Shown piece after piece: positions 44,179 through 51,539 of a DNA stretch of 64,000 bases (its first letter is position 1; the number at the start of each line of letters is the position of its first letter). The stretch comes from CAWUEX02 sp038148375. Lineage in GTDB: Bacteria; Pseudomonadota; Alphaproteobacteria; Rhodospirillales; Rhodospirillaceae. Under the pieces are notes generated by a model that was given only the letters and a program-made list of their open reading frames with translations, ran no database searches and was not told the DNA's origin. The stretch lies in the NCBI GenBank assembly GCA_038148375.1, contig JAYQVH010000012.1, forward strand, positions 1-64,000. Reading direction: 5' to 3'. The position numbers and the translations under genes were made by a program.

Positions 44179-44772
44179 CTATTGACTACTGGTAGACCGC
44201 CTGAAGGGTGGACGCGGACCCACACCGGAGTTCGTCGTGCTGAATGCGCCGGTCGAGGTCACACCGGACATGTTTGCGATGTTGAGCGTCGCGCCCATGT
44301 TGATGGCCGTCGCGCCGGTTGTCAGAGACACGGTGATCGCCGTCGAACCCAGACCACCGCAGGTCGTTCCTGTTGCGGAAGCGCCTTCGGCAATGCTGGT
44401 CGGAACCGCGATTGTTTGCCCTGCACTGTTGGCCACTGTCGCGGACGTGCATGAGACATCGATGTTAACGCCGTTCGAGCCGGAGATGTTGACCACACCG
44501 GCGGATACGGTACCGGAACCGGCAGACGTGATGTCCGTGCCGGACGCGGCAAACGTACTGTCAGGACGGAGTTCCAAAGTTCCTGTTCCAGACAGATTGA
44601 CGTCAACGTCGCCGAAGCTCACGTCCGTCTGAGTGGTCACTGTCACAGCTTGGCGTAGCGTGGCCCTGACTTCGACGGTGTCGCTCTGGGCGACAGCGGA
44701 CTGGCTAACAAAAGCCACGAAGAGGCCGGAAATGGCAGCAAAGCGCCAGTTCTTAAGATTAAAGTTGGTCAT
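44179..44772 (-). CDS. DUF4402 protein with an apparent C-terminal frameshift
   Basis: The 197-residue frame encodes a signal peptide (NWRFAAISGLFVAFVSQSAVAQ) and the DUF4402 fold with Cys in DVSCTSATVAN and TTCGGLG. The last 15 residues (SGVGPRPPFRRSTSSQ) do not look like the family. Adding one G to the GGG run at 44219-44221 restores a normal end, GSASTLQAVYQ, with the stop at 44186. The 1-base shift is either a sequencing or assembly error in a homopolymer or a real lesion. It is the first gene of the locus, probably the major subunit. The divergent regulator gene begins 163 bases away. Confidence 0.82.
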   Translation of the reverse strand: MTNFNLKNWRFAAISGLFVAFVSQSAVAQSDTVEVRATLRQAVTVTTQTDVSFGDVDVNLSGTGTLELRPDSTFAASGTDITSAGSGTVSAGVVNISGSNGVNIDVSCTSATVANSAGQTIAVPTSIAEGASATGTTCGGLGSTAITVSLTTGATAINMGATLNIANMSGVTSTGAFSTTNSGVGPRPPFRRSTSSQ

Positions 44773-44853
44773 ATCGAAGGTCCTTTCCTGTTTATCGCTT
44801 GCGCGACGCCCTGGTGGGTTTTAAGGACTGTTCGTAACGGTAGAACAAATCAC

Positions 44854-44872
44854 TTGTAAAAAAGTTGTAAAA
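44854..44872. promoter_or_regulatory. Tandem TTGTAAAA direct repeats, candidate response-regulator box
   Basis: TTGTAAAA occurs at 44854-44861 and 44865-44872, one helical turn (11 bases) apart, in the AT-rich gap between the DUF4402 operon and an OmpR-family regulator gene. Direct repeats with 10-11 bp spacing are the usual binding geometry of this class. The second copy also begins a plausible TTGTAA -35 hexamer for the regulator gene. Confidence 0.45.
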
Positions 44873-44935
44873 CCTAATAATTATTTAATAATAAACAGTT
44901 AGGAACCGCTGGCAGAAAAGCCGGCGTCAAAATGA

Positions 44936-45652
44936 ATGGCAACAGCGAAGCGGATTCTGGCGGTCGAGGACGATATTTTCATCCTCGATCTCATCTCGCA
45001 TATTTTGGAGTCCGCCGGTCATAAGACCGCACGGGCATCGACCGCCGCCGAAGCAACGGCCCTGTTCGGGACAGCGAGCTACGATCTCGTGATCCTGGAT
45101 CTGACCCTGCCCGACGAGGACGGCCTGACGGTGGCACGACAGATCAGGGCGCGGTCAGACGTTCCGATCATCGTCCTGAGTGGACGTTCCGAGCGCTCCA
45201 GCCTTATCGCCGCGTTGGAAATCGGTGTCGATGACTACGTCGTGAAGCCGGCCGATCCACAAGAGTTGCTGCTGCGCGTCAAAAATCAGCTGGAACGGCG
45301 CGGCGGTGGTGGCGGTGAGCAATATCGCATTCACGGGCTTTTTAAGTTCGGCAACTGGGAACTCAATGCAGAGGCGCGAACGTTAACGAACGCATCTGGT
45401 GAAGACGTTCGCCTAACCAAAGCGGAGTTCGATCTGCTGCAGGCGCTGGTGTCGTCCCCCAACCGGGTGCTGGAACGCAATTTCCTCTTGGATGCCATCG
45501 GCCGTGCCGATCAGCCGGAAACCAACCGGACGATCGACGTGTTGATCGGGCGCCTGCGTGCCAAGATCGAGGCCGATGTAAAGGCTCCAGAACACATCCA
45601 GACGGTATTCGGCGTTGGCTACCGGTTTGCGACACGGGTCGAACGGACGTAA
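44936..45652 (+). CDS. OmpR/PhoB-family response regulator without a linked kinase
   Basis: The 238-residue regulator begins at ATG 44936. The receiver domain has the acidic pocket E11-D12-D13, the phospho-acceptor D55 (LVILDLTLP) and K104 (YVVKPADP), all intact. The C-terminal winged helix (from about 138) holds LTKAEFDLLQALVSSPNRVLERNFLLD and TIDVLIGRLRAKIEADVKAPEHIQTVFGVGYRF. It is divergent from the fimbria-like locus and probably controls it. No histidine kinase gene is adjacent, so its sensor must be encoded elsewhere. Confidence 0.93.
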   Translation: MATAKRILAVEDDIFILDLISHILESAGHKTARASTAAEATALFGTASYDLVILDLTLPDEDGLTVARQIRARSDVPIIVLSGRSERSSLIAALEIGVDDYVVKPADPQELLLRVKNQLERRGGGGGEQYRIHGLFKFGNWELNAEARTLTNASGEDVRLTKAEFDLLQALVSSPNRVLERNFLLDAIGRADQPETNRTIDVLIGRLRAKIEADVKAPEHIQTVFGVGYRFATRVERT

Positions 45653-45684
45653 GAATTATCTCGTTCGCACGCCTGCTGCGCGTC

Positions 45685-46509
45685 CTACCCAAGAAATTCT
45701 TTTTGGTCGATGAGATCCGTGATCGCGACAGAGTCGGTGCCAATATCGTTGCCGTTGAGTAGATTGAGCGCCTGCCAGGCGGCGTTGGACGCCGCGCCGA
45801 TCGCAGTGCCGGGGAACAGGACAACGCTGTAGCCCTCGCCCTGCAAACCGTCCGGCGTCGGCATGCCGTCAGCGCCCGGCTTCATCAAGTTGAACAACAG
45901 GGGCACTTTGCCGGACAACAGGTCGCACAGGCGGTGCCGCTCCCCGGCCGTCTTCAGACCTTCGACAAACACCATGTCAGCGCCCGCCTCGGCGTAACGC
46001 GCCGCCCGGTCCATAGCGTCGTCGAGCCCGGTTGAGAACATCGCGTCTGAGCGCGCGCTGATGACTGTATTCCCGTCGTGCCGGGCATCGAGCGCGGCTT
46101 TGATCTTCCCCACCATTGCGTCCGCACTGACCAATGGCCGCGTCGTCTCCTGGCCGTCCGGTTTGACGTCGATCTGGTCTTCGATCTGGATGCCCGACGC
46201 CCCGGCGCGTTCAAAAGCACGGACGGTGCGGGCGACACTGAGCGCGTTGCCGAAACCGGAATCCGCATCGACGAACAGGTGGATGTCCACTCGATCCCGG
46301 ACACGGGCAACGACATCGGCCATTTCGGTCATCGACACGAGGCCGATGTCCGGTCGGGCGAGCTGGCTGAATGCCACCGCCGAGCCGGAGACGAATACGG
46401 CTTCAAAGCCGGCTTTCTCCGCCAGCGCAGCGGTCAGCGCATCGTAGATTCCGGGAGCGCGGACGATCGCCGTCTGCGCCAACCGGTCTTTCAAGCTCTG
46501 AGCGGCCAT
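45685..46509 (-). CDS. PEP mutase / isocitrate lyase superfamily enzyme with an altered active-site loop
   Basis: The 274-residue protein has the superfamily's metal site (D81-A-D83 in VDADSGFGNAL) and E110-D111 (IQIEDQ), but the loop that reads KRCGH in lyases is KPDGQ (116-120), without the catalytic Cys. That excludes classical isocitrate or methylisocitrate lyase chemistry. Relatives without the Cys include oxaloacetate decarboxylases, hydrolases and phosphonate enzymes. It shares its start with the stop of the ornithine cyclodeaminase-like gene (TAATG), so the two are coupled. Confidence 0.85.
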   Translation of the reverse strand: MAAQSLKDRLAQTAIVRAPGIYDALTAALAEKAGFEAVFVSGSAVAFSQLARPDIGLVSMTEMADVVARVRDRVDIHLFVDADSGFGNALSVARTVRAFERAGASGIQIEDQIDVKPDGQETTRPLVSADAMVGKIKAALDARHDGNTVISARSDAMFSTGLDDAMDRAARYAEAGADMVFVEGLKTAGERHRLCDLLSGKVPLLFNLMKPGADGMPTPDGLQGEGYSVVLFPGTAIGAASNAAWQALNLLNGNDIGTDSVAITDLIDQKEFLG

Positions 46510-47498
46510 TACCAGTCCACCTCGACACCGATGCCCTTGTCACCGGCGGTCTTGGCGGCGGCAACGGCAGCGGCAAGATCCTGCGCCGCAACGCCGAGGG
46601 ACTTGTACACGGTGATGTCGGCATCGGACTGCCGTCCCGGCACATCGCCCGAGAGCACTGCGCCGATCTCGCCGGCAATATGATCGGCGGTCACCAAGCC
46701 AGCTTCGATGGCATTGACCAATTCCCCGGCCTGCTCGACCGCCGATGGAATGTAATCGACAAAGAATTTGCTGCGGGTGACGACTTCCGTGTCGGCTTCC
46801 GCCGCGGCGCGCACCGCGGCGCCAACCAGATTGACGTGCACGCCCGGCGAAAGCCATGCGCCTTTGAGAATTGGCTCCGGCGACGACGTCACGGTGCAGA
46901 GGATTTCCGCCTCACGCGCAGCCGTCTCCGCGTCGGGCTCAACAGAGATCGATACACCGTCGGGAAGCTCCTGCTCGTCGGCAAAGGCCTGGGCCCTGTC
47001 GGCATTGCGCGCCCAGACGATAATGCGCTCGATGGGACGCACGGACAAAATCGCCTGAATGTGGTGACGCGCTTCCTCGCCTGCACCAAAGAGCGTGAGC
47101 GAGGTTGCGTCTTTGCGCGCAAACGTGCGTGTCGCCAGCGCAGTGGTTGCCGAGGTACGGATGGCGGTGAGTTCGCTACCATCCATCAGGGCAATCGGCA
47201 GGCCATCCTCGACATCGAACACCATGACCGCGCCGACATGGCTGGAATGCGGGCTCTCGGGCGCGCGGGGAAACTTGCTGACGATTTTGATGCCGAACAC
47301 AGCGTCGGCCTGATCCGTTTTGCCCAGATAGCCGGGCATCATGCCAAGTTTGCCTTTGGTGTCCGGCACCGCCATGAACTGGCGCAGAGGCATTTCGACA
47401 TCGCGGCGCGTCACCGCCTGCATGGCGCCATCCATCAGATCGACGCAGTCGGCATGGGTTAAGGACGCGGCCACGGCCGCACGGTTGAGAACAAGCAT
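46509..47498 (-). CDS. Ornithine cyclodeaminase / mu-crystallin family protein
   Basis: The 329-residue protein shows ELTAIRTSATTALATRTFARKDATSLTLFGAGEEARHHIQA, the NAD-binding core of the family (GAGEEA), and substrate-side residues near the N-terminus (DLMDGAMQAV). Family members use NAD(P)H on imino or amino acids: ornithine cyclodeaminase, alanine dehydrogenase, ketimine reductase or delta1-pyrroline carboxylate reductase. The exact activity cannot be told. It is encoded 26 bases after the cupin gene on the same strand and coupled to the next gene. Confidence 0.88.
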   Translation of the reverse strand: MLVLNRAAVAASLTHADCVDLMDGAMQAVTRRDVEMPLRQFMAVPDTKGKLGMMPGYLGKTDQADAVFGIKIVSKFPRAPESPHSSHVGAVMVFDVEDGLPIALMDGSELTAIRTSATTALATRTFARKDATSLTLFGAGEEARHHIQAILSVRPIERIIVWARNADRAQAFADEQELPDGVSISVEPDAETAAREAEILCTVTSSPEPILKGAWLSPGVHVNLVGAAVRAAAEADTEVVTRSKFFVDYIPSAVEQAGELVNAIEAGLVTADHIAGEIGAVLSGDVPGRQSDADITVYKSLGVAAQDLAAAVAAAKTAGDKGIGVEVDW

Positions 47499-47524
47499 GG
47501 AGAAACCTGCGTTGGGTCGTTGAG

Positions 47525-48034
47525 TTATTTGGCTTTCGGACGAGGCGGCACGAACTTCATCGCCTTCAGGATGTCGGCGACATTTTTAGGACGCGAGAAC
47601 GTGTCAGGCATGGGTTCGCCCGGCGTACGCGGACGGCCGATGGCCCGGAACCAGTCTTCAAGGGCAGGCGGGAAAAACACCCAGAACAGCTTCAAATCCA
47701 CGTCGCCTGTGTTTTCTAAAAGATGACGCGCGTGTTTGCCGAATAGAATGGTCGCGCCGGGACCGATTTCGAACTCCTCGTCTTCGATTTCGCAGCGGCC
47801 GGTGCCTTCGTAAATAAAGATTAGTTCATGATTCTGGAAGTGCCCATGTTCCCGCACATGACAGCCGGGCGGCAGCACCTGAATGCCGGACGAAAAGTCG
47901 TCATAAGGCATGTTTTCCGGAGTCAGATTGACGGTGACATAGCCACGCGACGGCTCCGGCTGCCATATTGACTCTCCTTCTTCAGGACCGATCACTTTCC
48001 ACCACGGGGCGCGGACGTCTACGGATGTTGGCAT
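47525..48034 (-). CDS. Cupin-domain protein
   Basis: The 169-residue protein is a single cupin: motif 1 around GCHVREHGHFQNHELIFIYEGTG supplies three His and a Glu, and motif 2 around GPGATILFGKHARHLLENTG a further His pair. No signal peptide is present. Such proteins are dioxygenases, isomerases or ligand sensors. A 3-base gap separates it from the hydrolase gene before it, placing it in the 45.7-48.9 kb operon. Confidence 0.85.
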   Translation of the reverse strand: MPTSVDVRAPWWKVIGPEEGESIWQPEPSRGYVTVNLTPENMPYDDFSSGIQVLPPGCHVREHGHFQNHELIFIYEGTGRCEIEDEEFEIGPGATILFGKHARHLLENTGDVDLKLFWVFFPPALEDWFRAIGRPRTPGEPMPDTFSRPKNVADILKAMKFVPPRPKAK

Positions 48035-48037
48035 GGC

Positions 48038-48853
48038 TTAGGCCTCATTGAGTACGGATGTAAGGAATGCGGAAACAGCTTGATTATAGGCTCGCGTCTC
48101 GACGTGCGGCACGAAATGCCCGCCGCGCGGCAAAATCACTTTTTGGGCATTCGGAATAGCGGCGGCCAGTTCTTCAGAGAAGGCAACTGGCGTGATTTGA
48201 TCATCTGCCGCACCGATGACGAGCGTCGGCAACGCGATTTCATGACTGCGGGCACGCAAATCATGCGATTGGACCGCGTGAATGCGCGAACGTTCGATGT
48301 CCACCCCTGGAAAAGCTGCGACACGTTGCGCTTTGGTGCCGGTGATAATTTCAGCGTGGGCATTGAGATGATCAGGCGGATAAGCCCGTAAGATCCCGTC
48401 GGTCAGGTAGGCCTCTGGTCCCGCGGTTTCGAGCACGGCAAGCCGCAGATCGAATAGCTCCTTGAAGTACACACTTGGGCCGGACCAGGTTGCACTCAAG
48501 ACGATTGCGGATAGACGGTCCGCGTTGTTGAGCGCGAGATGCTGGGCGATGGCGCCGCCGGTGGAATGTCCGACCAGGGCCGCCTTTTCAACACCAAGGG
48601 CGTCCATGAGCGCCAAGACATCGCGGGCCATCTGCGCCACCGAGTAGTCGATCTTGGATTTGGTGCTGGCCCCGGTGCCGCGGTGATCATGGGTGATGAC
48701 CTTGAAGCGCGGCGTCAGCGACGGAACAACCGGGTCCCAGAAAACAGCCCGCCCGCCCAGACCAGACACCAGAAGAACAGGGGTTTTGCAGCCGTCCGGA
48801 CCGGCATGCTGCCATACCGCCAAATCGGCATCGCCAACGCTGATCATGTCCAT
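48038..48853 (-). CDS. Alpha/beta hydrolase
   Basis: The 271-residue enzyme has the oxyanion region LVSGLGGRAVFWD, the nucleophile elbow GHSTGG with Ser97, an acid in GAADDQITPV and the catalytic His in PRGGHFVPHVE. The closest pattern is the 3-oxoadipate enol-lactonase / carboxylesterase branch of the fold, which hydrolyses ester or C-C bonds in aromatic catabolism, but the substrate is not readable. It is the first gene of the operon running left to 45685 and is divergent from the LysR gene. Confidence 0.88.
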   Translation of the reverse strand: MDMISVGDADLAVWQHAGPDGCKTPVLLVSGLGGRAVFWDPVVPSLTPRFKVITHDHRGTGASTKSKIDYSVAQMARDVLALMDALGVEKAALVGHSTGGAIAQHLALNNADRLSAIVLSATWSGPSVYFKELFDLRLAVLETAGPEAYLTDGILRAYPPDHLNAHAEIITGTKAQRVAAFPGVDIERSRIHAVQSHDLRARSHEIALPTLVIGAADDQITPVAFSEELAAAIPNAQKVILPRGGHFVPHVETRAYNQAVSAFLTSVLNEA

Positions 48854-48932
48854 CGCGCGAAATCCAACGTTTCTCTTGATTTAGGCAGCACTTTGCACGT
48901 CAGCGTCACTGATGACCAATTCAAAGCATCGA

Positions 48933-48943
48933 TTATCGTATAA
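48933..48943. promoter_or_regulatory. Candidate LysR operator half-sites (TTAT-N3-ATAA)
   Basis: TTATCGTATAA is a perfect inverted repeat in the 179-base gap between the hydrolase and LysR genes, followed by an AT-rich run (AACAAAAATATATGGATAT). LysR sites are interrupted dyads of the T-N11-A type, so this fits loosely. The short length means chance is possible. Confidence 0.3.
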
Positions 48944-49032
48944 CAAAAATATATGGATATGTACGGTTTAGACATTGGCGTTTATGGTTCAACCGGACCA
49001 TACTGCGGCAAATTCAAAACAGGGCTTTGGCA

Positions 49033-49944
49033 ATGGAACTCAAGCATTTGCGCCACTTTGTCGCCGTGGTGGACTGCGGCACGCTGTCCGGCGCCAGTTC
49101 GATTCTGCACCTGACCCAGCCGGCGCTGACGCGCAGCATAAAGACCCTTGAACACCAGCTCGAAGCGGAGTTGTTGGAACGCCGGGCACGCGGCGTTGTC
49201 CCCACCGAGGCCGGAGCCCGGCTCTACACCCGGGCAAAAACCATCCTGAACGAAGCGGCCCGGACAGCAGAGGACGTGTCCGCGACAGCACGCGGGGCCC
49301 GCGGAAAGTTGAGTATCGGCGTCGCTGCGATGTTCAGCGGCGAAGTGATAGCGGCGGTGCTCGCGCACCTGAAAAAGGCGGCGCCGGACCTGACCGTTCA
49401 TGTCTTGGAGGGTTTCTTCGAAGATCTCGTCGACAACCTGAAGACCGCGCAAGTCGAAGCGGTGTTCACAAACTTTCCACCCGGCCTGACGGATCCGGAA
49501 CTCACATTTGAACCGATCATTACCGTTCAGTCCCGGTTCGTGGTCAGTGCAAAGCATCCTTTGGCCAGCAATAAACACGTTTCAATGTCGGAGATCGCCA
49601 AGGTGCAGATGGCTCTGGTGCGGCAGGCGCACATGACGACACTGGTTTCGGAATTGTTTGCCGCCCAGGACGTCGGTTTGTCCCGTCCCGCGATAGAAAC
49701 CAATGCGCTTCAGCTGCTGCGCTCGCTCGTCTTGTCAGGTGATTATATTTCCCTGCTGCCCGATCATATTCTGGAGGACGATGTCGAAGCAGGGCGCATC
49801 GTCCGCCTGAATGTCGAAGGCACACCGCTGCAAAGGGCCTCAGGTCTAGTCTTACGGAATCAAGAAACCCAGCGGCCCGCCGTCTCTCACTTCGCCGCGG
49901 CTGCCCGCGCGGCCCTTGCTGACTGGCCAGAAATCAAATCATGA
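49033..49944 (+). CDS. LysR-family transcriptional regulator
   Basis: I use ATG 49033 (ELKHLRHFVAVVDCGTLSGA follows; AGGG lies 8 bases upstream); a TTG 6 bases earlier is possible. The 303-residue protein has the LysR helix-turn-helix (SGASSILHLTQPALTRSIKTLEHQLEAELLERRARGVVPTEAG) and a two-lobed effector domain (LSIGVAAMFSGEVIAAVLAHL, VSAKHPLASNKHVSMSEIA, EDDVEAGRIVRLNVEG). Its stop overlaps the GMC oxidoreductase start by 4 bases (ATGA), so it is cotranscribed with a target enzyme rather than only divergent from one. Confidence 0.93.
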   Translation: MELKHLRHFVAVVDCGTLSGASSILHLTQPALTRSIKTLEHQLEAELLERRARGVVPTEAGARLYTRAKTILNEAARTAEDVSATARGARGKLSIGVAAMFSGEVIAAVLAHLKKAAPDLTVHVLEGFFEDLVDNLKTAQVEAVFTNFPPGLTDPELTFEPIITVQSRFVVSAKHPLASNKHVSMSEIAKVQMALVRQAHMTTLVSELFAAQDVGLSRPAIETNALQLLRSLVLSGDYISLLPDHILEDDVEAGRIVRLNVEGTPLQRASGLVLRNQETQRPAVSHFAAAARAALADWPEIKS

Positions 49945-51536
49945 CAGACGCGGATCACATTGTTATCGGCGGCGGATCTTCCGGCGCCGCCCTGGCCCAT
50001 CGGCTAGCGAAGCTGCGTCCGCGTGACCGCGTGGTCCTGCTCGAAGCGGGCACCTACGACTGGTCGCCGTTCATTCACGTGCCGGCTGCGATCATCAAAG
50101 CCATCGGTAATAAGAACCTCGACTGGATGCATGTCGCCGAACCGGACCCGACCCGCGACGGCAGAAGCGACCTTTGGCCGGCGGGCAAAGTGCTCGGCGG
50201 CTCTAGCTCGATCAACGGCATGCTGTTCGTGCGCGGACAAGCGAGCGACTACAACCGCTGGGCCGAGGCCGGCTGCGATGGCTGGTCCTATGCCGATGTT
50301 CTGCCGATATTCAAGCGCTTGGAACGCACCGCGATCGGCGACCCCGACCTACGTGGGCGGACCGGTCCGATGCACATCGACCGCCTGCGCACGGTGCATC
50401 CGCTAGCGCATACCTTTATCTCCGCGGCAAAAGAAAATGGCGTTCCGTTCAATGGCGATTACAACGGAGCCAGCCAGGTCGGTGTCGCCTACAGTCAGGT
50501 GACTCAGACCCGCGGTTGGCGGCATCACTCGGCACGCGGATATTTGTGGCCGGGCACAAAACCCCGGAACCTGAAGATCATTACGCGGGCGACCGCCTCC
50601 GGCCTGACCTTTGACAGCGACCGGTGTAGCGGAGTCACTTACCGCAAGGGCGGAGAGCGGCATACCCTTAAAGCCGCGCACGGCGTCACGATCTCCGCCG
50701 GCACCATGGCCAGCCCGAAACTATTGATGCTAAGCGGTATCGGTCCGGCCGAGCACTTGCAAGAACTCGGCATCGATGTCCGACGCGCCTGCGATGCTGT
50801 CGGGCGCAATCTGCAAGAGCATCCCGAAGGGATGGTTAGCATCGAAGTCAATCAGCCGACCTTCAATACCGAGATCAACAGTTGGAAGATCGTCCTGCAT
50901 TCGATCAACTGGCTTCTGTTCGGACGCGGACCGGCGACAAGCCCTTATCCGCACGCGGTGGCGTTCATGGCATCTGGCGGAAGGGGCGATCAGGCGGACG
51001 TGCAGGTCCAACTCGGACCTTACGCGTTCACCTTCGACGAGAACGGAGTCATCCCGCACAACAAACCAGCAATCTCGGCCGCCGTGAATATCGCCTATCC
51101 CAAATCGAGGGGACGGATCACGCTGCGCACCAAACAGCCTGAGGACGGTGTGCGAATTGATCACAAGATGTTCGAAGCCGAAGAGGACCTAAACGACCTC
51201 ATCGCGGCTTGCCGCAGTGTGCGCGAAATCCTCGCCGGACCGGCTTTTGCGGAGACGCGGGTCGCCGAACGCATGCCCGGCGCCGACGTGCAAAGCGACG
51301 ACGAATGGGCAGACTTTCTGCGGCGCACCGCCTTCCTGGGCTATCATCCGGTCGGTACCTGCCGCATGGGCAGCGACGAGAACTCGGTCGTGACACCCGA
51401 CCTTAAAGTCCGCGGCGTGACGGGCCTCAGGGTCGCCGACGCCTCTATCATGCCGGACCTGCCCAGCGGCAATACAAACGGGACAGCATTGATGATCGGC
51501 GAAAAGGCAGCCGACCTGATCGCGGCGGAGTGTTAA
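49941..51536 (+). CDS. GMC-family FAD oxidoreductase (choline dehydrogenase-like)
   Basis: The 531-residue enzyme has the N-terminal FAD motif IGGGSSGAALAHRLA, the first GMC signature region (GKVLGGSSSINGMLFVRG), the second signature (SAGTMASPKLLMLSGIGP) and the catalytic His in GYHPVGTCRMG. It oxidises an alcohol to an aldehyde or acid; the family includes choline, glucose and alcohol oxidoreductases. There is no signal peptide. It is coupled to the LysR gene and followed 3 bases later by an MFS transporter gene. Confidence 0.92.
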   Translation: MTDADHIVIGGGSSGAALAHRLAKLRPRDRVVLLEAGTYDWSPFIHVPAAIIKAIGNKNLDWMHVAEPDPTRDGRSDLWPAGKVLGGSSSINGMLFVRGQASDYNRWAEAGCDGWSYADVLPIFKRLERTAIGDPDLRGRTGPMHIDRLRTVHPLAHTFISAAKENGVPFNGDYNGASQVGVAYSQVTQTRGWRHHSARGYLWPGTKPRNLKIITRATASGLTFDSDRCSGVTYRKGGERHTLKAAHGVTISAGTMASPKLLMLSGIGPAEHLQELGIDVRRACDAVGRNLQEHPEGMVSIEVNQPTFNTEINSWKIVLHSINWLLFGRGPATSPYPHAVAFMASGGRGDQADVQVQLGPYAFTFDENGVIPHNKPAISAAVNIAYPKSRGRITLRTKQPEDGVRIDHKMFEAEEDLNDLIAACRSVREILAGPAFAETRVAERMPGADVQSDDEWADFLRRTAFLGYHPVGTCRMGSDENSVVTPDLKVRGVTGLRVADASIMPDLPSGNTNGTALMIGEKAADLIAAEC

Positions 51537-51539
51537 GCG

